The position numbers and the translations under genes were made by a program. A model generated the notes under the pieces. That model did no database searches. It saw nothing but the letters and a program-made list of their open reading frames with translations, and was not told where the DNA came from. 64,000 bases of DNA, taken from positions 16,955,501 through 17,019,500 of the forward strand of contig NC_086172.1 of NCBI RefSeq assembly GCF_023053635.1, read 5' to 3'. The first letter of the stretch is position 1. Each line of letters starts with the position of its first letter. Of this stretch, positions 54,404-64,000 are shown in pieces. The DNA comes from Elgaria multicarinata webbii. Lineage: Eukaryota > Chordata > Lepidosauria > Squamata > Anguidae.

Positions 54404-55525
54404 ATCTAGACCCATTCCAGTCTGGTTTCAGGTCTGGACATAGCACTGAATCAGCCTTGATGCCCTTGTTGATGACTTTCTTCAGGAGAGAGATGGGAGG
54501 AGCGCTAGACTGTTGATTCTCCTTAGCAACTTTTGTTACTGTTGATCATGGTATCCTCCAGGAATGGCTGAATGGATTGGGAATAGGAGGCACTGAATTA
54601 CAGTCATTCTGCTCCTACCTACAGAGTTGTTAGGAGAGAATAGCATTGGGAAACCTCTCCTCAGCTCCATAACAATTCCACCTTGTCTCCTATGCTATTT
54701 AACATCTATCTGAAACCTCTGTGTGGCATCATCCATGGATTTGGAGGGTGGGTGGCACTCAGCTCTGCCTCTCCATTCCATCTGAATCAGGAAGGGCTGT
54801 GTATGTACTTGAATGGTGCCTAGAAGCAATGATGAGCTGGAGTTGAATCCTGATAAAACAGAGGCTCTGTGGGTAGCCAATTCCCGGGTAGACAGCCTGT
54901 CCTGGATGGGGTCGCATTCTCTTGGTTGAAGAAGGTACATAGCTTGGGAGTAATCCTCGATACAAAGCTGTCACTGGAGGTGTAGGTAGCCTCAGTGGTG
55001 AGTAGTATTTATGGCCAACTGCTGCTGGTTCGCCAGCTATGGTTGTCCAACTTCCAGAGGCGACTGCTGTAATGCTCTCTATGTGCTGCTTTTCTTGAAG
55101 ATGGTCCAACAGCTGCGACTGGGGCAGAATGTTGCTGCCCATGTGTTGACAAAGGTCATGAGCTGGTGAGCACATCACACCAGCTTTGAAATCTTTGCAT
55201 TGGCTGCCAGTGAGCTTCCCGGCCCAATTCATGGTGTTAGTACTAGTATACAAAGCCCTATATGGCTCAACCAGGGACTTAAAAGACAGCCTTCCCTAAT
55301 CCTGGCCATCCTGGGATTTAAATTCAGCCAGGAGGCTTTGCATGTGGTGCCCTTGAGGAACTGATTGACTGTGCTGATGTTTCACTATATTTTCTTATAT
55401 ATTTGTGATTTTAGAGTCATGATCTTAAAGTTGTTTATGTGGTGTGCTGTGTTTTATATAGTTGGTTAGCTGCCCTGGGCTCTTCGTGAGGAAGGGCGGG
55501 ATATAAATCAAATAAATACATAAAT
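54404..55525 (+). mobile_element. L2-clade LINE, degenerate
   Basis: Plus-strand L2 continuing from the hAT right end with DPFQSGFRSGHSTESALMPL and LMTFFRREMGGALD. It then runs in shifting frames through the motif A region (tactgttgatcatggtatcc near 54537), an LNPDKTEALW-type segment (54843-54870), a LGVILDTKLSLEV-type segment (54937-54980), a CNALYVLLFLKMVQQLRLGQ-like stretch, and LHWLPVSFPAQFMV-like sequence near 55190-55235. The 3' UTR ends gctgccctgggctcttcgtg, aggaagggcgggatataaat and caaataaataca. Many frameshifts and stops; older than the hAT insertion. Confidence 0.85.
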
Positions 55526-56299
55526 GGTGACTTATTTTTGCTGCAGTGGCATATCAGACGGCATGGCAAGGCTGCCAAATGCTGAAGGCACTCAGATGTC
55601 TCCACAATATTGATCATTCTGCTGAGCCAGAGGAAGCTTAATTAATTGGTTTTAAAATTCCTCTGCAGCCCATGGATGACTGTTACAAATCAATGTGAGC
55701 TAGAGCCCCAATTCCAATAAGCTCATTTTAATACAGCTAATTACTGCATTGAGATGACTGGTGCCTTTTCCCAAGGGGCTTTGTAGGAGAATTGCAAGAA
55801 GCAGGGCAGCCTTTTGTCATTAGCTTGCTGTTATGAGACTATTCTATAACTGCCCTCTTCTCCTCACTATATACATGTCTGGTAGGGGTGTGCACTCCAA
55901 ACCGAAAGTCCAGGGGTTCAACGGACTTCTGATAGACCTCTGAAATCGCGGTGTGGTTAGGAGGCAGTTTTAAAACCGTCAAAAACCCACAGTGCAGTTA
56001 GAAGATCATTCGGAGCCCCAAATGGATCCGTAGGTCCGAAGGCTTTTTAGGCGATGTGAAGGCACGTTCACATGTGAAGGACAGCTAACTGAACACACTT
56101 CCATATTAAGAAGACGCCGAGGGGTGAAGGGGGGGGGTAGTTTTGAGATTAGCATCTGTGGCTAACCAATAGCCACAGTCTCCTCCCTGTCCCCCCTCCA
56201 ATCACAGTGCTTAGGGGGAGGGATTGCAAATGATATACCCCATTTGTCCTTGCCCTGGAACTCATTCCGTTGCTAGTTCATGGAGCGTTAGGAAGAGAG
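55526..56299. other. Unannotated stretch
   Basis: The segment 55885-56100 (ggtaggggtgtgcactccaa, accgaaagtc, gaagatcattcggagcccca) resembles a dispersed squamate repeat that I cannot classify. No gene recognised. Confidence 0.4.
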
Positions 56300-56301
56300 A
56301 G

Positions 56302-56442
56302 GTCCTTTCTACACCTAAGGATTACCCCAGGAAAATTGACGGATCGTTCCTGCCTGCTCCCGGGATCCCCTGTGTGTCACTTGGATGCACAGGGATGATC
56401 CCGGGATGATCCCGGGATAAATGGCTGGTGTAGACATGCCCA
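56302..56442. mobile_element. CTACACC-type palindromic MITE
   Basis: About 141 bp. The left end is GGTCCTTTCTACACCTAAGG, and the right end is GGCTGGTGTAGACATGCCC. The core cctgctcccgggatcccctg and tgcacagggatgatcccggg is as in 10449 and 29298 but in the opposite orientation. Confidence 0.85.
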
Positions 56443-56835
56443 GGGTGTGAGAGACAGAGCTCCAGTGTTGCTCTGCTTTTCTTTGTTTCCCAATTGTCCT
56501 TGCTCTGGAACTTATTCCTTTCTCATGGAGCATTAGGACTTAAGAGGAAGGAGGATAGAAAGGGCTCCATCACACCAGCGTTTTATTGCACTCACGACAT
56601 GCCTGTCCTGCAGTCATACCACCTCTTCCCCTCCATTTTTTGTGTTTTCCTAGAGCAGGGAAAGTCCAGCTTATTTCCTCCAGGCAGGATTAAAGTGCTC
56701 TTCCACCCCCGTGTATTGCCGTCCTACTGCTATGTCCTTTGTTGCGGGCATGTGCTTTGAACAGAGATGAGGAGAGTGGGGCGGATCTTCTTCTCCAGCA
56801 CAAACAGGCTTGTGTTGAGTCAGTTGAATGGACTT
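56443..56835. other. Unannotated stretch
   Basis: No gene recognised. An agggctccatcacaccagcg at 56559 could be the left end of a larger element enclosing the next palindrome, whose right end could be gagaattggccctaatgc near 57545, but the similarity is weak. Confidence 0.35.
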
Positions 56836-57440
56836 TAATTAACAAAAATACTTACATCTCTGTCATTTTTAAAGATAAAGAGATGAAACTTGCTGCCGTG
56901 ATAGCTCTTAAGTAGGGCTTTAGGCATGCCAAGTTTAAATCAGCACAGTTCATCCCTTGATTTTTAGATTTTTTTAAAAAAAATTGAGGTTTAAATTTTT
57001 TTAAAAAAAGTTTTCATTTTTAAAGATGCTGAGATGAAACTTGGCACCATGATAGCTCTTAAGTAGGGCTTTAGGCATGCCAAGTTTGAATGAAATCCAT
57101 TTATGGGTTGATTTTTTACATTTTTTTTTTTAAAAAAATCCTCAAACCATTCGCCCACATAAACACACAGAGACACACATCTCTGATTCTGTGTTAATCC
57201 ACCCCTGCACATTTATGGAGGATAAACGCTCCCCCCATAAATGCACAGGGGTGGATTAAAGCAGAATCAGAGGTGCAAGTGAATGGTTTGGGGGGTAATT
57301 AATTTTTTTGTAAAGCATCAACGCATGAAGGGATCTTGTTCAAACTTGGCATGCCTAAAGCCCTACTTAAGAGCTATCATGGTGCGAAGTTTCATCTTGG
57401 CATCTTTAATGGAGATGTATGTATATTTTGTTAATTCCCA
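56836..57440. repeat. Long palindrome with duplicated arm unit
   Basis: Roughly 600 bp symmetric about 57215-57232. Inner arms: ttaatccacccctgcacatt (left) and atgcacaggggtggattaa (right). Outer arms: agctcttaagtagggcttta and ggcatgccaagtttgaa (left, 57052-57090) against caaacttggcatgcctaaag and ccctacttaagagctatcat (right, 57341-57380). The left outer unit (about 72 bp) is present twice, at 56865-56936 and 57015-57090, so the left arm carries an internal direct duplication. T/A-rich runs separate the units. Probably a non-autonomous DNA transposon. Non-coding. Confidence 0.85.
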
Positions 57441-58139
57441 TTGACAATAATAGCGCAGTTTCCCAAAAACAGTGGTTTCCCCACAATCCGGTTTTTGAGC
57501 TTCCTCTAGCAAAACCCAACAGTGTGAGTTGCATGTGTAAGTGAGAATTGGCCCTAATGCAACTTTAAATAGATTAGTCCATTCAGACTACAGTGTGCAG
57601 CAAACAGAGAACGCAAGTTACTAATACATACTAACTTGTATATTGTCAGATAAGTTGTATGTTTGATGAAACAATCCTGGATGACTGAAGCCAGATGGTC
57701 AGACCAGAAGAAGCACTTCAAAGCCGCCCCCCCCACAAAAAAACTGGACCCCAGAACCTAAATCACTTAGAGCTGTATATGCAAGCATTGTCCAGAATGA
57801 GGATGATGATTAACAACATCAAATATTTTGAAAATGAATGGCTTCTTAACTAAAATGGAATGTGTTTGCTTTTCATAGGAGTCTGAGACTTTTCTTGATT
57901 GCCTAAAGGACGGAGCATAAGAACCTTTAATCGTTACTATCGACATAAATAGGTAAGAGAGTTTCTCTTGTTAAAAGAGTATTTGTGGGGGACCCTGTTT
58001 GTTCTAAAGTAACACAGTTTAAAGAGAATTGATTTGATAGGTGGTGATTTGATAGGTGGTGATAGTCGGGAACATTTCAGTTACCTGTAAGCATTATTTT
58101 TTTGTCATTGCCATCTCAATGGCTTGCTTCATAGGTAAC
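57441..58139. other. Unannotated stretch
   Basis: No gene recognised. Poly-C at 57726-57733. Confidence 0.4.
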
Positions 58140-58562
58140 ATAAACAAATGGTTTATTTAAACCATCGTTTCTTACCCTATTCAGGGTTTGTCTGGCAGAT
58201 GATCAAACAAACCATGGTTTATTTTTCTGTCCCTAGGTTATTTGTTTCCCTCCTCCTTTGCCTCCCAGTATCCCAAATGCCTTTGCAGCACTACAGTACT
58301 GGCATGTAATGAGGCTGGGTTTTTTGACTACTCTTTTCCACTGCCTCTGTAGCCTGGCAAAATAACCCACAATTCTGGGTTTGCACATGACAAACCATTT
58401 TTAAACAACCCACAGTTCACAACCCAACAACAAACCATGGGTTCTCTTCTTGGGTTGTTCATGGTTAACAACCCATAATAAACGCATTGTCCCAGGTTCA
58501 TGTATAACAACCCATGATTCAACAAGCCTTATTATGGATTGTTGTTATGTGTGAACCAGGTC
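58140..58562. repeat. AACCCATG/CCATGGTTT-rich dispersed element
   Basis: About 420 bp dense in complementary words: aaaccatggtttatttttct, caaaccatgggttctcttct, ttgggttgttcatggttaac, aacccataataaacgcattg and ttatggattgttgttatgtg. These form multiple possible short hairpins. The right end gtgtgaaccaggtc looks like a terminal motif, but no matching left end is clear. A related word cluster is at 62462-62485. Probably a palindromic DNA transposon relative. Confidence 0.55.
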
Positions 58563-59507
58563 AATGTCTGTCTATCTTGTTTTATTTTAAAATACTTTCT
58601 TATTTTCTTTGAACACCACTAGTTTGAGCATCTTGTTCCCTGTTCTCAGTATGTTCGGCTTGCTTGCTTCTTCAGAATGCCCTCCCCAGGGAAGCTGGCT
58701 TGGCATATACATTACTGTCATTTAGGCACCAGGCTAAAATGACCCACCTCCATTCCAGTTTTTAAAGAACTGTTAAGCATTTCAGTACTTCTAAATCTTC
58801 AGGCAATTTGGGGTATTGTTTATCTAAATGGACTGTTGCGGCTTTAGATTTTAAAAAATCTCTTGTATGCTTTGTTTTTATTTTATTGAATTGCATTTTA
58901 TCTAAATTGTTAGACACCTTAGGAACATAATTATGCTGACGAAACAACAACAACAACTAGGCCAAACAGTTCAAGGCCACAAAATGGATAAAAAATCTGT
59001 AACATGTCTAAAACCCAGTGCAACCTTAAACTGGTTTAACAGTCTTTTCCTGTCCCCAGGCAATCTTGGGACTTGTATTCTATAGTGGGGGTTCAGGTTC
59101 TGCAACAGAGAATTCTTCAAAGCCTCACCAAAGTACAATTCCCAGGATGCTCTGGCAAAAAACATAACCAGTATGAAACAGTTGCAAGTGTTCAATAGAG
59201 ATAGGCCTTATGAAGATAGCTGTAAAGAAGGCATTTCTATATGCAATGCATCTCAAGGGTAAGGGATAAATATTATTAATCTCATGTCCATTCTGAGCCC
59301 ATCCCACTCTGAGCTCAACCCAAACTTGATTGGTTATCAATATCATCCTGCTAAGTGGTAAGGATGATTTTTTTCCACACATGAGGTCCAGATGTGTGTT
59401 ACAATGTGCAGTAAAATGGATCGCTGTATGAGTTCCCAGATTAGTGCTGTGATGAAGCATGTTGATCTAATGATTTCCCTAAGTGTGTGTATTTGTGGGG
59501 AAACACC
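58563..59507. other. Unannotated stretch
   Basis: No gene recognised. The 111-codon minus-strand frame at 59125-59460 has no domain. Confidence 0.4.
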
Positions 59508-59528
59508 CCCACACACACACACACACAC
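59508..59528. repeat. (CA)n microsatellite
   Basis: Short CA repeat. Confidence 0.9.
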
Positions 59529-61177
59529 CGAGGAAAATTGGATTAATCTTTCTTTGGAGGTGAATTTCTAATAACTTTTGTGGGGGTGGGTTTCTTACTT
59601 TTAAAGACACGGTGGCCAAGCGTTATCCTTCTGCCCCAGGACTTTGTACAGCATCTGATGCAATGTAAACTATCCACAAAGGCACGAGAAAGAACGACGT
59701 TTATGTGGGTATATTTCCAAAAGAAGAATGCCCACATGAAATAGCTTGCAGTTAGAAAAACTAAAGTAAGAAGTATACGTCTTTGTAACAGAAATCTAAT
59801 GCTAATTTACACAAATGATTAGCATGGTGTTACAGAGGGACAAAGAACACATCATGTTAAACATGTCTCTTTAATGTGCTTTAAGTAGAAATAGAAGGTG
59901 TGGAAGAGATTATTATTAGGATTGCAACACACACATCCTGCACTGCTGTTCATAACTTTAGTGGGGGGTATTTTTGTCAGGACTGCTGTGAGGAGAAAAG
60001 GATAAACACTCCTCTCACACAGTGGTCTCAATCCTGATTTCCCTCCCCTTCACACCTTCTTACTTCCACTAAAAAAAAAACATGAACTTGGATTTTGAAC
60101 CATAATATAATTTCAAATGACACATTTACCTTCACATGTAAGTTTGGCCTATCAGGGTGAAAAAAGAAGATAGATAAGTGCCCTAAATTTGTGGAATTTA
60201 TTTGAAGCTGAGAGAGATGTTTTGATTTACTTGGCTACGGCCTGGTTTGATATGTTTGCAGACAAATAACTTAGGTTATCATACAAAATGATCATTGACT
60301 GTTAGCCATAATTCTACCCTCCCACCAATAATACATAATTTGTTGAAATGATCTTCAAAGAAGTTAGAAGTTATAGAAGATAGTGTTTATTTATTTATTT
60401 TCTGAGGAAGGCTTGAGAGTGTGATTTCAAGAAGGTAGAGGAAAGACCACAAAAGGAGCAACAATTTATGTAGGGAATGCATATATGCTTAAGAACGTGG
60501 TTTAATTAAGATAAAATGATGTCAGACTGTGGACTATAGCCGTTTTGCTTGTAAATCTTAGAAAAGATTGTATATAAAGCATGATGCAAATTTTGAAAAT
60601 TTTCTACTCATTACAAAATTGGACATGTTCACATGGCAACAGTTAACTCCAAATCTAGGACAAGTACATAGTTTCAGGTACAACTTTTCCAGATAATAAG
60701 ATGAAATATATTATCATCCTCTCATGGTTTGGCAGTTTGACCCATTTAATATCTTCTGGTGAGTATTTTAGGTTTATTTATTTATTGCTTAACTTGCACA
60801 TATATTGTGATAAAGGATTTAAGTCTCTGCAGAGCAGGAGCATTGATGGAAAGGTATTTAGTGGGCGGGGAGAGGATGGAATTAGAGAATAAGAATCAGC
60901 ATGTGGGCCAGATATGTCCAAAGTTATACTGAGTGAAGATTTGCCCAACCTGTTCTGTCTAAACTTGGATTATAAGCTCTTCAGGCAAGATATTTGCTTT
61001 TTAAGTGGGTTTTTAGAGCCACACGGTTATTAGATGCACTGTTATTTGTGCATGATGATGTCTGACATATTTGTATGCTTTTAAAACTCCCCACGACCTT
61101 GCCCCTACCCTGCCTTTCAGGGGCCTTGTTTCCATCCCTGCTTGCATTTACTGTTTCTCCAAATCCACCACACACAA
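59529..61177. other. Unannotated stretch
   Basis: AT-rich; no gene or repeat recognised. Confidence 0.4.
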
Positions 61178-61440
61178 GCCCTGTTCAGATGTTCAGAAAA
61201 GAGTTAAGAGCAACACGTGAGGAGAAGGAGCTCTCAAGACCCGTACCTTCTCCTCCATCATGATAGCCATGCTGTACTTGTAGAGGGTGACTGTCTGCAG
61301 CAGGCAGCCTCCTGCATCCACGGGGGCTTCTCCACGTAGGTCATAATGCTGGAAAATCCACACTCCGTCCACAAGTAAAGAGTAACAAGCATAGAGCAGG
61401 GCTGGAGTGCTCCTTCTCTTAACTTTTTTTTTTAATGCCC
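61178..61440. mobile_element. Palindromic MITE (CCCTGTTCAG type), copy 2
   Basis: About 263 bp, related to 32618: GCCCTGTTCAGATGTTCAGA, aagagttaagagcaacacgt and gaggagaaggagctc at the left. At the right, gggctggagtgctccttctc and ttaactttttttttt end at GCCC. The terminal CTGAACAG of the right TIR is lost beside an expanded T run. Confidence 0.8.
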
Positions 61441-61442
61441 GA

Positions 61443-61612
61443 TGAATTCTTCCTCACATGTACATGGTGGCACATTTCTCCGTTCCTTCAAATCTCTCCT
61501 CAAAGCACAACTTTCTCTAGTTTCTTTGACCTACTCCTTAATCCTCATTCCCAACTTTAAAGCACATATTGCTGCATTTCCCCCACATTCATACTTCCTT
61601 GCCCAAACAAAC
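61443..61612 (+). mobile_element. Possible L2 3' fragment
   Basis: The frame GGTFLRSFKSLLKAQLSLVS followed by AT/C-rich sequence resembles the end of an L2 ORF (FKxxLKTxLF pattern) of the 37722 subfamily. Short and uncertain. It is fused by chance with the following CR1 frame. Confidence 0.35.
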
Positions 61613-62276
61613 AAACTTCAGAAACAAACTTAAAAATGATCTTGATAGGCTGAAGTGCTGGGCTGAAAACAACAGGATGAAATTTAATAGGGATAAATGC
61701 CTACATTTAGGAAATAGAAACCAAATGCACAGTTACAAGATGGGGGATACTTGGCTCAGCAATACTACAAATGAGAAGGATCTTGGAATTGTTGTAGATC
61801 ACAAGCTAAATATGAGCCAACAGTGCAATATGGATGCAAGAAAGGCAAATGCTATTTTGGGCTGCATTAATAGAAGTATAGCTTCCAAATCACGTGAGGT
61901 ACTGGTTCCTCTCTATTTGGCCCTGGTTAGGCCTCATCTAGAGTATTGCATCCAGTTGTGGGCTTCACAATTCAAGAAGGACACAGACAAGCTGGAGCGT
62001 GTTCAGAGGAGGGCAACCAGGATGATCAGAGGTCTGGAAACAAAGCCCTATGAAGAGAGACTGAAAGAACTGGGCATGTTTAGCCTGGAGAAGAGAAGAT
62101 TGAGGGGAGACATGATAGCACTCTTCAAATACTTAAAAGGTTGTCACACAGAGGAGGGCAAGGATCTCTTCTCGATCCTCCCAGAGTGCAAGACATGGAA
62201 TAACGGGCTCAAGTTAAAGGAAGCCAGATTCCGGCTGGACATCAGGAAAAACTTCCTGACTGTTAGAGCAGTGTGA
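61613..62276 (+). pseudogene. CR1 reverse-transcriptase C-terminal remnant
   Basis: About 220 codons of the CR1 ORF2 thumb and C-terminal region in one open frame. The preceding codons of that frame (from 61569) are not CR1. Catalytic residues lie upstream of the truncation. A single CGA-to-TGA transition, typical of methyl-CpG decay, ends the frame about 35 codons before the family terminus. Confidence 0.88.
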
Positions 62277-62443
62277 CAACGGAATCAGTTACCTAGGGAG
62301 GTTGTGGGCTCTCCCACACTAGAGGCATTCAAGAGGCAGCTGGACAACCATCTGTCAGGGATGCTTTAGGGTGGATTCCTGCATTGAGCAGGGGGTTGGA
62401 CTCGATGGCCTTGTAGGCCCCTTCCAGCTCTGCTATTCTATGA
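61613..62443 (+). mobile_element. CR1 LINE, longest 3' copy of the window
   Basis: Plus-strand CR1, about 830 bp, entering at NDLDRLKCWAENNRMKFNRD and KCLHLGNRN, downstream of the catalytic YADD box. It runs open through [58 protein letters not shown] and [13 protein letters not shown]. At 62274-62276 a TGA interrupts where relatives have CGA (arginine); the remaining codons and tail TCTGCTATTCTATGATTTTATGATT follow. Otherwise the frame is clean. The 5' junction lies near the end of a possible L2 piece. Confidence 0.94.
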
Positions 62444-62517
62444 TTTTATGATTAACTCTGTTTACATGATTAAACAACCCATGATTTGTTAAGCATGTTT
62501 TTTGGTGTGTGGGGGAG
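62444..62517. other. Spacer between duplicated CR1 ends
   Basis: AT-rich, with taaacaacccatgatttgtt as in the 58140 element, then a T-rich and G-rich run ending gtgtgggggag immediately before the duplicated CR1 end. Confidence 0.5.
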
Positions 62518-62682
62518 CGGAATCAGTTACCTAGGGAGGTTGTGGGCTCTCCCACACTAGAGGCATTCAAGAGGCAGCTGGACAAGCATCTGTCAGGGAT
62601 GCTTTAGGGTGGATTCCTGCATTGAGCAGGGGTTGGACTCGATGGCCTTGTAGGCCCCTTCCAACTCTGCTATTCTATGATG
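62518..62682 (+). mobile_element. CR1 3' end, local tandem copy
   Basis: A 165-bp repeat of the preceding CR1 terminus (62280-62443). It shares that copy's private variants cggaatcag (others: tggaatcag) and aggcattcaag (others: aggccttcaag). This indicates local duplication rather than independent insertion. It begins abruptly at cggaatcagttacctaggga. Confidence 0.88.
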
Positions 62683-63842
62683 CCTTATGCATCGCCCAAC
62701 CCTTTCTTAGCAGTTGTAAAAAAAAAATTAGAGCCAGGTGAGAGTCTTTGGTTCCTGTCCTAGGAAACAGGTTTTATTCATTCTTTGATGTTAGGAGACC
62801 TCTGTTAGACAGTTGGGCATTGTCATGATCTTCATGGGCATGATTTCTAATAGAAGGGGATTCCTTAGTAATTTTAATAATAATTCATAAATGAAGTTTC
62901 CGCTCACCCCCCCAAAAAAAAAAAATCAACTGATTTTCCTCATTGTTAAATATTATTTTGTGGGGAAAAGACTATTCTAATATCTGATAAAAAGCCCAAC
63001 ATTCCTGAAGTCTAAAATGGAGCAGAAAGAGTGGTTTATTGTATAAGCTGAACTTTTCATCCCACTCTGCATGCCTGAAGATACCGTAAGACAGACCTAA
63101 GGGAGGTTGGACGTAAATGTGAAGTGGCCATGTCCTCAGCCCTGCATCAGTAAATATGTTTATTTTGGGGGGATGCAGATAACTATTTGGCACCTGCAGC
63201 TATGTTCTTGTTATAAAGGAACAGCATACTGTGTTCATTCCCACTTCCCTTAGTCTGATTTTGTTCTGGTTCAACTGTGTTATACAAATTTGGGCTTCTG
63301 ATTGAATTAGACTGCTGAAAAATGAGCTGTTCTCACTGGGCTGGTTTAGTATTGAATCGAGTGTGAAGAGATAGTAAGCCTGTGCTTGGACTGTGGGTTA
63401 GATTCAGGCACAGTGAATTACCTGTGCCCTGCTGCCCTGAAGAACAGCTTTGCCTCCTGACATCCAGAATGGGAGAAGCTCCTTTAGGGTTCCAACCAGT
63501 TCTGACTGAAACCCGGAGCAGGTTCGCTGCCCCACTGACATTGGAGTTACCAGCCTCCACTGAACCTGTTATGTTACCAACACACGTGTGCAACCTAGAT
63601 GCAACAGTCAAGGTTCACTATGAGCTAAACAGGCAGGTGAGGGCACTCATGACTGAATGCTCATCCACATTCAAATGTTTCTCTCATAAGAACTTCTCCA
63701 TAAGAAGTTATGGAGAAGGCTAAACATGTCAATTCCAATTGCAGGTTTTTTGTTTCGTTTTTGTATTGGAAGAGCTTTCAATCATGTCCCGCACGTGCAG
63801 TCTGAAGTGGTACAGTCCAGACACAGGCTTATCCCCCTCAGT
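62683..63842. other. Unannotated stretch
   Basis: No gene recognised. The 113-codon plus-strand and 92-codon minus-strand frames at 63.3-63.7 kb overlap each other and show no domain. Poly-A at 62914-62924. Confidence 0.4.
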
Positions 63843-63850
63843 GAGGTCTA

Positions 63851-63940
63851 GGGCCTTTGCTAGACCTACCTCTTAATCCGTGCAGCAGGAGGGGTGAGTT
63901 CGGGTGTCAGCCCGGGCTAAACCCTGGTCTAGCAAAGCCC
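63851..63940. mobile_element. CTAGACC-type palindromic MITE, short form with target duplication
   Basis: A 90-bp element. The left TIR is GGGCCTTTGCTAGACCTACC, and the right TIR is GGTCTAGCAAAGCCC. Flanks gaggtcta (63843-63850) and taggtcta (63941-63948) agree at 7 of 8 positions, an 8-bp target duplication as in hAT. The TIR motif links it to the GC-rich element ending at 51293 (identical GGTCTAGCAAAGCCC), supporting a hAT-like origin for that group. Confidence 0.87.
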
Positions 63941-64000
63941 TAGGTCTAGGTTTGGGACGGCGCTAACCGTAGACATGATTAACCACAGTTTAGGATTTGA

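Noticed and set aside
63382-63723. 113-codon plus-strand frame as a gene
   Set aside because: The opposite strand carries a 92-codon frame across the same segment, neither has a domain, and the neighbourhood is transposon-rich.
1-64000. Endogenous retrovirus, Polinton or other capsid-bearing element
   Set aside because: I saw no paired LTRs, no gag, protease, integrase or envelope similarity, and no viral-type polymerase B. All RT remnants are of non-LTR types.
1-64000. An undescribed multi-gene system
   Set aside because: No cluster of conserved host frames is present. The coding potential is explained by LINE fragments, palindromes and simple repeats.

Overview
The window looks like intergenic or deep-intronic DNA from a squamate reptile, probably a lizard. 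The repeat mixture points there: CR1 LINE 3' ends whose tail is a repeated ATTCTATGAT motif; several L2-clade LINEs, one with a 3' UTR of the type ggcggtatagaaatgtaa followed by (TAAA)n; an L1 fragment; a tRNA-derived SINE; and many short palindromic non-autonomous DNA transposons. Nothing is prokaryotic. I could not establish a complete host protein-coding gene, rRNA, tRNA gene, CRISPR array or operon. Almost every long reading frame with recognisable protein similarity is a LINE reverse-transcriptase remnant.

Layout. 1-6.8 kb: CR1 copies at both ends, a CTAGACC-type palindromic element, an L2 3' end and an AT-rich hairpin. 6.8-19.3 kb: mostly unannotatable sequence with hAT-like hairpin elements (one with a perfect 8-bp target duplication at 16.07-16.21 kb), L2 and CR1 3' ends and a CR1 tandem pair. 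19.7-23.9 kb: the most repeat-poor stretch. It holds a small CpG-richer patch at 20.38-20.70 kb that could be a promoter or first exon, but this is weakly supported. 23.95-25.87 kb: a young, minus-strand L2 with a nearly open RT frame.

26-36 kb: palindromic elements of at least four families and a SINE with an 18-bp target duplication. 37.6-38.6 kb: a CR1 tail abutting an L2 RT fragment and two L2-type tails. 39-47.4 kb: CR1-like, L2, hAT, SINE, nested CR1-in-MITE and L1 fragments. 48.6-51.3 kb: two GC-rich, CpG-rich palindromic elements flanking a CR1. 53.1-55.5 kb: an L2 split by a hAT-like element, part of which was later duplicated in inverted orientation together with L2 flank. 56-64 kb: a long low-complexity palindrome, more small TIR elements, and a CR1 whose 3' end was tandemly duplicated.

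The pieces do not form a pathway. What the window records is the order of transposon insertions: SINE into older DNA-transposon-like sequence, SINE into hAT, CR1 into MITE, hAT into L2 followed by inverted duplication. Family names below rest on motifs and memory of typical sequences, not on a database search.
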